64,000 bases of DNA, from the NCBI RefSeq assembly GCF_019139675.1, contig NZ_CP077077.1, positions 1,612,001 through 1,676,000 on the forward strand, read 5' to 3'. The translations under genes and the position numbers were made by a program. The notes under the pieces were generated by a model. It saw only the letters and a list, made by a program, of their open reading frames with translations. It did no database searches and was not told where the DNA came from. Of this stretch, positions 1-10,163 are shown in pieces (positions within the stretch are counted from its first letter, which is position 1; the number at the start of each line of letters is the position of its first letter). The DNA is from Pseudomonas maumuensis (GTDB lineage: Bacteria; Pseudomonadota; Gammaproteobacteria; Pseudomonadales; Pseudomonadaceae).

Positions 1-1944
<1,944 letters not shown>

Positions 1945-2043
1945 TTGCCGGCATTTGTGCCATTTGCTGACCTTTGTCAAACCCTTACATGATTATCAGT
2001 CATTTCCGTGGCGTCGAACCTTGCCTGATCGGTCGGGTCATGG

Positions 2044-2062
2044 TTAGCTGGCTAATAATTAG
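2044..2062 (+). promoter_or_regulatory. SlyA/MarR-type operator, two overlapping palindromes
   Basis: TTAGCTGGCTAA at 2044-2055 is a perfect inverted repeat (TTAGC/GCTAA) and matches the published SlyA consensus TTAGCAAGCTAA at 10 of 12 positions. A second perfect repeat, CTAAT-A-ATTAG, overlaps it at 2052-2062. The site lies about 20 bp before the start codon of the MarR-family gene, where an autoregulatory operator would block transcription. Binding itself is inferred. Confidence 0.6.
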
Positions 2063-2082
2063 TTCTGTTCATTGAGTTGCTT

Positions 2083-2520
2083 ATGCCCCTGACCGATAAC
2101 CAACACCGCTTCGGTATGCAGCTGGCCCAGATGTCCCGGGGTTGGCGCGCCGAACTGGATCGCCGCCTGGCCGGGCTCAACCTGTCGCAAGCCCGTTGGC
2201 TGGTGCTGCTGCACCTGGCCCGGTTCGACGAGGCGCCGACCCAGCGTGAATTGGCCCAGAGCGTGGGCGTCGAGGGACCGACCCTGACTCGCCTGATCGA
2301 TACCTTGGTGGAGCAGGGGTTGGTGCTGCGCAAGGCAGACCCGAAAGACCGCCGAGCCAATCAGATTCTGCTGTGCCCGCCGGCCAAGCCGTTGATCGAT
2401 CAGATCGAAACCATCGCCAATGCGCTGCGTCTCGAGTTGTTCACCGGTGTCGACGAGGCGGATCTGGAAGTGTGCATGCGGGTGCATGCGAAAATTCTCG
2501 ATAATCTCGAAAAGTCCTGA
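2083..2520 (+). CDS. MarR/SlyA-family transcriptional regulator
   Basis: A 145-residue winged-helix regulator of the MarR family. The central region reads WLVLLHLARFDEAPTQRELAQSVGVEGPTLTRLIDTL (recognition helix), followed by a DPKDRRANQI wing that is the MarR signature D.RDRR. ATG at 2083 is preferred over TTG six bases upstream because it matches the usual family N terminus. The protein resembles SlyA most closely and has a SlyA-like palindrome just upstream, so autoregulation is likely. Target genes and ligand cannot be told from the sequence. It is followed by a REP hairpin pair that separates it from the convergent patatin gene. Confidence 0.88.
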   Translation: MPLTDNQHRFGMQLAQMSRGWRAELDRRLAGLNLSQARWLVLLHLARFDEAPTQRELAQSVGVEGPTLTRLIDTLVEQGLVLRKADPKDRRANQILLCPPAKPLIDQIETIANALRLELFTGVDEADLEVCMRVHAKILDNLEKS

Positions 2521-2530
2521 GCCTTACCTA

Positions 2531-2597
2531 GATCGCGGGGCAAGCCCGCTCCCACAAGACTCTGCATGGCTTGTGGGAGCGAGCTTGCCCCGCGATC
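2531..2597. repeat. REP pair (inverted), convergent terminator
   Basis: Two REP-type units face each other around a short spacer: gatcgcggggcaagcccgct ... and its reverse complement ending cttgccccgcgatc. This is the P. putida type of repetitive extragenic palindrome. It lies between two convergent genes and may act as a bidirectional transcription stop. Confidence 0.85.
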
Positions 2598-2601
2598 GTT
2601 T

Positions 2602-4788
2602 CTAGAAGGTATGCCCCAGGTTCAGGTACACCGCCTTCTCGTGCGCATCGTTGGCGCCATAGCTCAGGTTCAACGGCCCCAGTGGTGTCTCCAGTCCCAG
2701 GAAGATGCTGGCGGCATTGATGTAACCGCTGTCGAATTCGTTGTCGTTGTTCCACGCTCGCCCACGCTCCAGCGAACCGCCCAGGTACAACGGGAAGTCC
2801 AGCGGCAGGTAGGCCCGTGGGGTCAGGCGGCGGTAGTAGACCATGCGCAGCAGGCTCATGTTCTGTCCGGAGATCGAGTCTTGGCGGAACCCCGATAGCT
2901 GCCGGGCGCCGCCGAACACGAAGCTGGAGGTGACCACTTCGGCATCGTCCAGGGTGCGCCCGTAGCGCCCGCCCAGCACCAGAGTGTTCGGTCCGCTGCT
3001 GAAAGCCTTGTCCAGGTTGAACAGCCATTGCCGGTAGTTCTGGTCCGAGTCCAGCGACTTGTCGTACTTGCGCACGGTCAGGCCGATGTCTTCGCCGCTG
3101 TGCGGGAAGTAGACGTTATCGAAGGTGTCGAAGGAGTATTTGAGCTCGTAGAAGCCTTCGTTGAAGCTGACCTTGGGCAGGTCCTGGTCGCCGATGCGCA
3201 CCTCTGCGTTGCCCCAGGCCTTGCCCACGCCCAGGCGTACCTCGCCGTAGGTGCCGATCTGCCTCCCGACATTGAGCCCGAAGCCGTAGCGTTCGAGGCG
3301 GTATTCGGCCACCGGGTCGTTATCCAGGGTGGCCTCGACATTCTGCGAACCCAGGGCCAGGTAGGGGGCGATGAAGTAGCGCGAGCCCACGTCCAGCGGC
3401 TGGTAGAACTCGCTGTACAGCTCCTGTTCGTCGCCGATCTGGGCCCGGGTCAGCCATTCGCCGCCGAGCCGGTTGATGCCGTTGACCCGGTAGCTGGCGC
3501 CGAGGTTGAAGGCGCTGTCGCCGCGCAGGTCGTCCGACAGGTTCAGGCCCAGGCGCAGGTAATCGGTACCGCCACGCCGGCCGCGGGCGTTGATCACCAG
3601 GGTATGTTCGTTGCCCTTGTGCGCGACGCGGTATTGCACCTGATCGAAGTAGTCCAGGCCGTAGAGGGTGCCCATGTCGGTCTGCAGGCGGCCTAGGTCC
3701 AGTGGTTCGCCGATGGGTTGGCGGATGTAGTAGCGGATCACGTCGTCGCTGACCTTGGAGTCGTTCTCCACCTTGATGGCGGTGATGATCGGCGTGCGCT
3801 GTTTCGGCGAACGCGCCACCGCCAGGTTGCTGTCGCCCTCGGGCTGGCGCAGCGCCGCCAGGCGCGGATCGAGGGCACGGGTGGCGCGGTAGCCGGCGTC
3901 GATCATGTCCTGGGCGCGGCCGAAGTCGGTGACGCCGAAGGCCGAGAGTGGCGGCTGGACGAGAATGTCTTCGCGGCGCAGGCTGGCCAGTTGCTCCTCG
4001 GAGTTGCGCCGGGTCATCAGGGTGATCGACTGGTTGAGCACATCCACTACCGTGGCCAGTTGCTTGCGGTTGCGCAGCGGGGTGCCGATGTCGACGACGA
4101 TGGCCAGGTCCACGCCCATCTCGCGCACCACGTCTACCGGGATGTTGTCGGTCATGCCGCCATCCACCAGTAGGCGGCCGTCCAGTTCCACCGGGGCGAA
4201 CACCGCCGGGATCGACATGCTGGCGCGGATCACCTGGGGCAGGTGGCCGCGGCGGAAGATCACCTTCTCGCCGCTGGTGATGTCGGTGGCCACGGCGCGG
4301 AAGGGAATCGGCAGCTTGTCGAAGTCGCGAATGTCGGCTGTGTGGGCCAGCTTGCTTTCCAGCAGTAGGGCGAGGTTCTGGCCCTGGATCACCCCCAGCG
4401 GCAGCCCCAGGCTGCCGTCGTCGCGAAAGCTCAGCTTCTGTTTGACCAGGAAGTCGCGATCGTCCTGCTTGCGTCGGAACGGCACGTCCTTGCGCGGTGG
4501 GGCGTCGGACAATGCCTGTTGCCAGTCCAGGGTGGTGGCCAGTTTTTCCAGTTCGGCGATGCTATAGCCCGAGGCGTACAGCCCGCCGACCACCGCGCCC
4601 ATGCTGGTGCCGGCGATGGCGTCGATGCGCACGCCCTGTTCTTCCAGGGCCTTGAGTACGCCGATATGGGCCAGGCCGCGGGCGGCACCGCCCGACAGCA
4701 CCAGGCCGATTTTCGGCCGCGCCGTTTCGGCGGCATGCAAGGTGATGGAAGTGAGCATCAGCAGGAGGCAGAACAGCAGGCGGCGCAT
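2602..4788 (-). CDS. Patatin-like phospholipase with POTRA and beta-barrel (type Vd autotransporter, PlpD-like)
   Basis: A 728-residue outer-membrane lipase. After a signal peptide (about residues 1-20) comes a patatin domain with the oxyanion loop GGAARG, nucleophile motif GTSMG and catalytic Asp in DGGMTDNIP (about 25-310). A POTRA-like segment follows (about 340-410), then a 16-strand-type Omp85/TpsB-like barrel ending in an aromatic residue (...NLGHTF), as required for Bam recognition. This is the domain order of PlpD, in which the barrel exports the lipase domain. An in-frame TTG lies 12 bases upstream, but ATG 4788 gives the more typical signal peptide. It probably hydrolyses phospholipids at the cell surface; substrates are unknown. 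Confidence 0.93.
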   Translation of the reverse strand: MRRLLFCLLLMLTSITLHAAETARPKIGLVLSGGAARGLAHIGVLKALEEQGVRIDAIAGTSMGAVVGGLYASGYSIAELEKLATTLDWQQALSDAPPRKDVPFRRKQDDRDFLVKQKLSFRDDGSLGLPLGVIQGQNLALLLESKLAHTADIRDFDKLPIPFRAVATDITSGEKVIFRRGHLPQVIRASMSIPAVFAPVELDGRLLVDGGMTDNIPVDVVREMGVDLAIVVDIGTPLRNRKQLATVVDVLNQSITLMTRRNSEEQLASLRREDILVQPPLSAFGVTDFGRAQDMIDAGYRATRALDPRLAALRQPEGDSNLAVARSPKQRTPIITAIKVENDSKVSDDVIRYYIRQPIGEPLDLGRLQTDMGTLYGLDYFDQVQYRVAHKGNEHTLVINARGRRGGTDYLRLGLNLSDDLRGDSAFNLGASYRVNGINRLGGEWLTRAQIGDEQELYSEFYQPLDVGSRYFIAPYLALGSQNVEATLDNDPVAEYRLERYGFGLNVGRQIGTYGEVRLGVGKAWGNAEVRIGDQDLPKVSFNEGFYELKYSFDTFDNVYFPHSGEDIGLTVRKYDKSLDSDQNYRQWLFNLDKAFSSGPNTLVLGGRYGRTLDDAEVVTSSFVFGGARQLSGFRQDSISGQNMSLLRMVYYRRLTPRAYLPLDFPLYLGGSLERGRAWNNDNEFDSGYINAASIFLGLETPLGPLNLSYGANDAHEKAVYLNLGHTF

Positions 4789-4854
4789 CGTGAGTCTCAA
4801 ACCAGAGGGTAAAGACCGCTAGTATAAGCGGCCCTTCCTACGGAGTTCCCCGGC

Positions 4855-5136
4855 ATGGCAGACAGCAAGCCACAAATTGTCATCACTTATTGCACCCAGT
4901 GCCAATGGCTGCTGCGCGCTGCCTGGCTGGCGCAGGAGTTGCTCAGCACCTTCGCTGACGACCTCGGTCAGGTCGCCCTGGAACCTGGCACCGGCGGGGT
5001 GTTTCGCATCACCTGCGACGGCGTGCAGATCTGGGAACGCAAGGCCGACGGTGGCTTCCCCGAGGCCAAGGCGCTCAAGCAGCGGGTACGTGACCAGATC
5101 GATCCGCAGCGCGACCTGGGTCACAACGATCGCTGA
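4855..5136 (+). CDS. SelT/SelW/SelH-family selenoprotein homologue (Cys form)
   Basis: A small (93 aa) thioredoxin-like protein of the Rdx/SelWTH family. The redox motif is CTQC (Cys13, Cys16), so the selenocysteine of animal relatives is replaced by cysteine. The FRITCDGVQIWERKADGGFPE segment matches the family's second half, where a beta strand and the GGFPE loop follow. It is divergent from the patatin gene (66 bp apart) and ends back to back with the EamA transporter gene on the other strand. A role in thiol redox is inferred from the family; the bacterial substrate is not known. Confidence 0.9.
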   Translation: MADSKPQIVITYCTQCQWLLRAAWLAQELLSTFADDLGQVALEPGTGGVFRITCDGVQIWERKADGGFPEAKALKQRVRDQIDPQRDLGHNDR

Positions 5137-6024
5137 TCAGGCGCTTTCGGCCACGCTCTGCCGGGTGGGTTGCTCGGCGGCCAGGCGGCTGGACAGCACG
5201 ATGGCGAAGATGATCAGCGCACCACCGGCGAGCATGCGCAGGGTCGGCTGTTCGGCGAACACCACCCAGGCCACGGCGATGCCATACACCGGTTCCATGC
5301 CGAACACCACCGCGGCGGTGCGCGCCTTGATCACCGCCAGGCTGGCGACGAACAGGCTGTGGGCGACGCCGGTACAGAAGATGCCGAGCAGGGCGATCCA
5401 CAGCCAGTCCATGGGCGCCACGGCAGCCAGGCCCGGCGCGGCGAACGGCAGCAGGCACAGGCTCACCACCAGATTCTGCCACAGCGCCGCCTGCACGGCG
5501 GGCAGGCGCCCGGAGCCGGCGCGGTTGGTCAGCGACAGCAGCGAGAACAGCAGGCCCGAGAGCAACGCCCAGAGCAGCCCGCCGGTGGCCTCGCTGGCCA
5601 GGTCGAAGGCGGGGGTGACCAGCACCAGGCCGATGCTCACCAGTAGCACCAGGACAACCTCGTTGCGACGGATGCGTTCGCGGAACAGCAGGCCTTCGAG
5701 AATCACTGTAAAGGCGGGGAAGCTGGCGAAGCCTAGGGTAGCGATGGCCACCCCGCCGACCTTGACCGCGATGAAGAAGCTCACCCAGTGCCCGGCCAGC
5801 AGCACTCCCCCCAGCAGCAGGCGGCGCAGGTCCTGGCTGCGCAGCGGTTGCCAGGCCTGGCGCGCCAGGCTGGCAAACAGGCCCAGGGCCAGGACCGCGA
5901 ACGCGGCGCGACCGAAGACGATGATCGAGGGGCTGGCGCTGGCGGCTAGTTTGCCGAAGACGCCGGTCAGGCCGAAGAACAGCGCGCCGATATGCAGGGC
6001 GCCGAGGGCGGTGCGGTGGTTCAT
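5137..6024 (-). CDS. EamA/DMT-family inner-membrane transporter
   Basis: A drug/metabolite-superfamily permease of 295 residues with ten predicted membrane helices in two repeated EamA halves; the second half begins near SLTNRAGSGRLPAVQAALWQNLVVS. ATG 6024 is chosen over upstream codons because it follows AGGGA and the protein then starts directly with the first helix. The AraC-type gene lies just upstream on the same strand, separated by a REP pair, so it may control this exporter. Such proteins usually export amino acids or related metabolites; the substrate cannot be named. Confidence 0.9.
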   Translation of the reverse strand: MNHRTALGALHIGALFFGLTGVFGKLAASASPSIIVFGRAAFAVLALGLFASLARQAWQPLRSQDLRRLLLGGVLLAGHWVSFFIAVKVGGVAIATLGFASFPAFTVILEGLLFRERIRRNEVVLVLLVSIGLVLVTPAFDLASEATGGLLWALLSGLLFSLLSLTNRAGSGRLPAVQAALWQNLVVSLCLLPFAAPGLAAVAPMDWLWIALLGIFCTGVAHSLFVASLAVIKARTAAVVFGMEPVYGIAVAWVVFAEQPTLRMLAGGALIIFAIVLSSRLAAEQPTRQSVAESA

Positions 6025-6056
6025 GGTGGTCCCTAGAGTGTGAGGTTTGCTGTACC

Positions 6057-6130
6057 GGCCCCTTGCCGGCAAGCTGGCTCCCACAGAGGTGCGCGCGATC
6101 CTGTGGGAGCCGGCTTGCCGGCGAAGGGCC
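6057..6130. repeat. REP pair (inverted)
   Basis: Two facing REP units, cgccggcaagccggctcccac type, around a 13-base spacer, between the AraC-type gene and the EamA gene. Possible transcript end or mRNA stabiliser. Confidence 0.85.
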
Positions 6131-6194
6131 GTTACAAGTGCGGTAGATAGTGGCAGCAGTGTAAAAAAAACTGCTGGCGCTTTCTGTCGCCCAA

Positions 6195-6968
6195 CTAGCG
6201 TTCCTTGTCGCCAGGCTCGCGCCGCAACGCCAACGGCGTACAGCCGAACGTCCGCAGCACCGCCGCGCTGAACGCGCTCTGCGAGCCATACCCCACGCGC
6301 ATGGCGATCTCGCCCACCGGCAACAACGTCTCACGCAACAGTTGGCGCGCCATCGTCAGCCGCCGTTGGCGGATATAGTCCATCGGCGTCATGCCGCACT
6401 CGCTGGCAAACCGCGCATGCAGGCGCGCACTGGACAAGCCGGCCAGCCGCGCCAGGTCGGCGACCTGCAGCGGGTAGGCGGCGTGCTGCTCGATATGGCG
6501 GTCAAAGGTGGCATAGGGCAACCGCCGGCTGGTCAGCGCCGAGGCGCAGGCCTGTGGATTGAGGCTGGCCAACAGCAACACCGCGCCCTGGCGGGCAATC
6601 AGCGGGTCGTTAACGGGGCTGGTCGCCAGCCAGTCCACCAGTTGCTGCTGGCGGCTGTCCAGGCTCAGCGGGCCGGGGCGGTCGAGCAGGCGACGGCTGT
6701 CGTCGGCGTGCTCGCCCAGGTGGTCGCCGAGCCAATGTCCGCCCGGCACGTCCAGTACCAGGCAATCGCTACCCTCGGGGCTCCCGCAAGTGTGGTGGGC
6801 ACCGGCGGGTACCACCATCAGGTCCTGGCGACCGACCCGGCCACCACGGCCATCCACCTCGAACTCCAGGCGCCCGCCCAGGCCGAACACCAGTTGCGGG
6901 TGGTCGTGGCTGTGGGCGATCAGGTCGTGGCGGTAGTGGCGCAGCGACAGCAAGGGGCTGGCGGTCAT
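6195..6968 (-). CDS. AraC-family transcriptional regulator (cupin sensor)
   Basis: A 257-residue AraC/XylS regulator. The N-terminal half is a cupin-like ligand pocket (SHDHPQLVFGLGGRLEFEVDGRGGRVGRQDLMVVPAGAHHT). The C-terminal half has the two helix-turn-helix motifs, the second with the family signature AMRVGYGSQSAFSAAVLRTFGCTPLALRR. It is transcribed toward the EamA exporter 170 bp downstream and is divergent from the LpxH-like gene. Control of the neighbouring exporter is a reasonable guess, not shown. Confidence 0.92.
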   Translation of the reverse strand: MTASPLLSLRHYRHDLIAHSHDHPQLVFGLGGRLEFEVDGRGGRVGRQDLMVVPAGAHHTCGSPEGSDCLVLDVPGGHWLGDHLGEHADDSRRLLDRPGPLSLDSRQQQLVDWLATSPVNDPLIARQGAVLLLASLNPQACASALTSRRLPYATFDRHIEQHAAYPLQVADLARLAGLSSARLHARFASECGMTPMDYIRQRRLTMARQLLRETLLPVGEIAMRVGYGSQSAFSAAVLRTFGCTPLALRREPGDKER

Positions 6969-7092
6969 GGTGAGTCCTCGCGGGGCAGGCGCAGAGTGTA
7001 CACCTCACAGTGGGCGCAGGATGGTCACGTGTCTGCCACCAATCCGTCACCTGCGCCTGCCAGTCTCCAGCAAACAGCGCCGGAGCCTGCCT

Positions 7093-7908
7093 ATGAGCCA
7101 CGCCGAACCCATCCGCCCAGCACGCAAACAGCGTGTCCGTACCCTATGGATCTCCGATGTACACCTGGGCACCCGCGACTGCCAGGCCGAACACCTCGCG
7201 CATTTCCTCAAGGGCTACCAGGCCGAGCGCATCTACCTGGTCGGCGATATCATCGATGGCTGGAAACTGCGCAGCGGCATCTATTGGCCCCAGGCCCACA
7301 CCAATGTCATTCGCCGCCTGTTGACCCTGAGCAAGCGTGGCACCGAGGTGATCTACGTCACCGGCAACCATGACGAGTTCCTGCGGCGTTACTCGAAACT
7401 GATACTGGGCAACATCCAGTTGGTGGACGAGGCCGAACACCTCACCGTCGATGGCCGGCGTTTGCTGGTGATCCACGGCGATCAGTTCGACGTGATCACC
7501 CGCTACCACCGCTGGCTGGCCTTTCTTGGCGATCGGGCCTACGAGTTCACCCTGGTGCTCAACCGTTGGCTCAACCACTGGCGCGCCCGTTATGGCTATG
7601 GCTACTGGTCGCTGTCGGCGTACCTCAAGCACAAGGTCAAGGGCGCGGTGAACTTCATCAGCGACTTCGAGGATGCCATCGCCCACGAATGCACCCGGCG
7701 GGGCTTCCAGGGCGTGGTGTGCGGGCATATCCACCATGCCGAGATCCGCAAGGTGGGCGAGGTGGAGTACCTCAACTGCGGTGACTGGGTGGAGTCATGC
7801 ACGGCGCTGATCGAACACTGGGACGGGCGGATCGAGTTGTATCGGTTCGCCGAGGCGCAGGCCCGCGAGGCGGCGTTGCGCTTGGCGGAGTTGGGCGAGC
7901 CGGCCTAG
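7093..7908 (+). CDS. UDP-2,3-diacylglucosamine diphosphatase-like metallophosphoesterase
   Basis: A 271-residue calcineurin-type phosphoesterase with all metal-binding motifs in order: DVHLG (about residue 22), GDIIDGW, GNHDEF, HGDQFD and GHIHHAE. This set and length place it with the LpxH-related family often annotated as UDP-2,3-diacylglucosamine diphosphatase. Pseudomonas usually also has a true LpxH elsewhere, so this is probably a paralogue acting on a related nucleotide-lipid or phosphoester. ATG 7093 begins the conserved sequence (MSHAEPIRPARKQRVRTLW). It is divergent from the AraC-type gene and converges with the HD-domain gene. Confidence 0.9.
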   Translation: MSHAEPIRPARKQRVRTLWISDVHLGTRDCQAEHLAHFLKGYQAERIYLVGDIIDGWKLRSGIYWPQAHTNVIRRLLTLSKRGTEVIYVTGNHDEFLRRYSKLILGNIQLVDEAEHLTVDGRRLLVIHGDQFDVITRYHRWLAFLGDRAYEFTLVLNRWLNHWRARYGYGYWSLSAYLKHKVKGAVNFISDFEDAIAHECTRRGFQGVVCGHIHHAEIRKVGEVEYLNCGDWVESCTALIEHWDGRIELYRFAEAQAREAALRLAELGEPA

Positions 7909-7964
7909 GCCCATCGGCGCTGCATGGCACAGGCCGCGCCTGTGATCGCGAACCGGTAGTGCGG

Positions 7965-8552
7965 TCAGGCGGTGGCTTGCAGGGCCGCCTTGTAGATCGA
8001 CTGCCTGGGTTGGGCAAACAAACGCTCGAGCATTGGCTCGAAGAACGCAAGCGGCAGGCTTTCATAGTCCGGATCGAACGCCGCCGCGTCGTAGCGGGCG
8101 CAGAACTCGAGGGTCCGCTGGTAATGCGGATGATCGCGGAATTGCTCGCGCAGGTGGCGATCCATGCCCAGGTGGTGGAAGAAGTAGTAGCTCTGGAAGA
8201 TCCCGTGTTTCTCGATCATCCACAGGTTCTCGTCGCTGACGAACGGCTTGAGGATCGCCGCGGCGATATCCGGGTGGTTGTAGCTGCCCAGGGTGTCGCC
8301 GATGTCATGCAGCAGGGCGCAGACCACGTACTCTTCATCGCGGCCGTCGCGGTGGGCGCGGCTGGCGGTCTGCAACGAATGGCTCAGGCGGTCGATGGGG
8401 AAGCCGCCGAAGTCGCCGTCGAGCAGGCGCAGGTGGGCGAGGATGCGTTGGGGCAACTGCTGGGCGTAGGCACGAAAGTCGTCGGCGATGATCGCCCAGT
8501 CCTCGGCGGTGCCGTCGCGCATGTGGTTGAAGTTGGCTTGCTTGCTCATCAT
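7965..8552 (-). CDS. HD-domain protein
   Basis: A 195-residue HD-superfamily metal protein. The core motif is CALLHDIGDTLG, and further His residues occur at HSLQTASRAHRDG upstream and EKHGIFQSYYFFHHLG downstream. This His-rich pattern resembles the small HD proteins related to di-iron oxygenases such as PhnZ as well as phosphohydrolases, so its chemistry is open. Two ATG codons adjoin (8552 and 8549). It lies downstream of the Mpo1-like gene on the same strand, 98 bp apart, which suggests a joint lipid-related role. Confidence 0.85.
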   Translation of the reverse strand: MMSKQANFNHMRDGTAEDWAIIADDFRAYAQQLPQRILAHLRLLDGDFGGFPIDRLSHSLQTASRAHRDGRDEEYVVCALLHDIGDTLGSYNHPDIAAAILKPFVSDENLWMIEKHGIFQSYYFFHHLGMDRHLREQFRDHPHYQRTLEFCARYDAAAFDPDYESLPLAFFEPMLERLFAQPRQSIYKAALQATA

Positions 8553-8650
8553 CGCGCGCCGCTCGTGTCGGGGAACATACGGCAGTGTTGGCCAGGATCC
8601 CGGCTTTGGCAGTGGCCGGCTGGGACGCGAACCTGGCCTTGCGGGCCGAT

Positions 8651-8962
8651 TCAGAGACTCAGGCGGCCCAGCAGAATGTCGCGGAACATGGCGAAGTCGC
8701 CGACCAAGCTGTACCAGGGGTGGCTGAAGGTGGCGGGGCGGTTCTTCTCGAAGAAGAAATGCCCGGCCCAGGCGAAGCCATAGCCGGCCAGCGGCACGGC
8801 CAGCAGCAACAGCCACTTGCCGCTGCCGATGCTGTAGGCGAGCAGGGCGATCACCAGGCTGGTGCCGACGAAGTGCAAGCGACGGCAGGTGGGGTTGCTG
8901 TGCTCCCCCAGGTAATAGGGGTAGAACTCGGCAAAACTGCGGAACTGCGCTGTGCGGGTCAT
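8651..8962 (-). CDS. Mpo1-like (DUF962) membrane protein
   Basis: A 103-residue protein with two or more membrane helices. It carries the DUF962/Mpo1 signatures: YYLGEHSNPTCRRLHFVGTSL near the N terminus and GHFFFEKNRPATFSHPWYSLVGDFAMF near the C terminus. Yeast Mpo1 is an Fe(II) dioxygenase that alpha-oxidises 2-hydroxy fatty acids, and the conserved His residues seen here are those implicated in iron binding. The start at 8962 follows GGAAG. It is probably co-transcribed with the HD-domain gene. Activity in this organism is inferred. Confidence 0.9.
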   Translation of the reverse strand: MTRTAQFRSFAEFYPYYLGEHSNPTCRRLHFVGTSLVIALLAYSIGSGKWLLLLAVPLAGYGFAWAGHFFFEKNRPATFSHPWYSLVGDFAMFRDILLGRLSL

Positions 8963-9116
8963 GGCGGGCTTCCGGATCTGCGGGGCTTGCTGACAGGATA
9001 CACGGCGTGGAGCCTGAATCGAGTCTAGAGTCACTGGGTGCCATGGCCAGTGACAATAGGCGCCAATTGAGTATCCTTTCGGTTCACCGCAGGAGCGGTC
9101 AGCACAAGAGCCTGTC

Positions 9117-10163
9117 ATGAGTGAGAGAACCACGTCAGCCAGCTGGGCATCAGGGATCGTCAAGGCACTTGAGCTGGAAGGGCTCGATTGTCCAGCCATG
9201 TTCAAGCAGCTCGGGCTCGACTTCGCCGCCCTCGACGACCCCGACGCGCGATTCACCCAGGATTCGATGACCCGGCTGTGGCAGCTGGCGGTCGAGCTGT
9301 CGGGCAACGAGGCGATTGGCCTGAACATGGCTCGGGTAGTACGCCCGGCCTCGTTCCATGTGGTGGGCTACGCACTGATGTCCAGCCGCACCCTGGCCGA
9401 GGGCTTCGAGCGCCTGGTGCGTTATCAGCGCATCATCGCCGAGAGCTCGGACCTGAGCTTTCGCCTCGAACCTGACGGCTATGCCCTGGTGCTGACCGTG
9501 CATGGCGATCACCTGCCGCCGACACGGCACAGCGCCGAAGCCTCGCTGGCCTGCGCCCTGGCGTTGTGCAGCTGGCTCAGCGGGCGACCGATCCAGCCGC
9601 GGCGGGTGCTGATCCAAGGCGACCTGCCGAAGAATGTCGAGCCGTACAAGGTCGCTTTCCACGCGCCGCTGCAATTTGGCGCAGCCCATGATGCGCTGGT
9701 GTTCGCACACGCCGACATGGAGGCGCCGTTACCCACCGCCAACGAGGCGATGGCGGTGCTGCACGACCGTTTCGCCGGTGAGTACCTGGCGCGTTTCTCG
9801 GAAAGCCGCGTGACCCACCGCGTGCGCCAGGTGCTGTGCCGTATCCTGCCCCAGGGCGAGCCCAAGCGCGAAACCGTGGCCCAGGCCCTGCACCTTTCGC
9901 AGCGCACCTTGCAGCGGCGCCTGCAGGACGAGGGCACCAGCTTCCAGACCCTGCTCGACGACACCCGCCGCGAACTGGCCGAGCAGTACCTGGCGCAGCC
10001 TGGCACCACGTTGCTGGAAACCGCCTACCTGCTGGGTTTCGCTGATCCGAGCAACTTCTACCGGGCGTTCCGCCGCTGGTTCGACAGCACGCCGAGCGAG
10101 TACCGCACGCGCCTAGCGGTCAGTGACGCCAGAACGCCGGCATGCACAACACCAGCACCGTGA
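9117..10163 (+). CDS. AraC-family regulator (OruR/arabinose-binding-like N terminus)
   Basis: A 348-residue regulator with an N-terminal 'arabinose-binding-like' domain (about residues 20-200, RPASFHVVGYALMSSRTLAEG) and a C-terminal AraC helix-turn-helix pair (LHLSQRTLQRRLQDEG ... AYLLGFADPSNFYRAFRRWFDSTPSEYR). This is the layout of OruR-type and other Pseudomonas lipid- or amino-acid-responsive activators. It is divergent from the Mpo1/HD pair and may regulate it. Its 3' end overlaps the convergent trkH by 44 bp. Confidence 0.92.
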   Translation: MSERTTSASWASGIVKALELEGLDCPAMFKQLGLDFAALDDPDARFTQDSMTRLWQLAVELSGNEAIGLNMARVVRPASFHVVGYALMSSRTLAEGFERLVRYQRIIAESSDLSFRLEPDGYALVLTVHGDHLPPTRHSAEASLACALALCSWLSGRPIQPRRVLIQGDLPKNVEPYKVAFHAPLQFGAAHDALVFAHADMEAPLPTANEAMAVLHDRFAGEYLARFSESRVTHRVRQVLCRILPQGEPKRETVAQALHLSQRTLQRRLQDEGTSFQTLLDDTRRELAEQYLAQPGTTLLETAYLLGFADPSNFYRAFRRWFDSTPSEYRTRLAVSDARTPACTTPAP

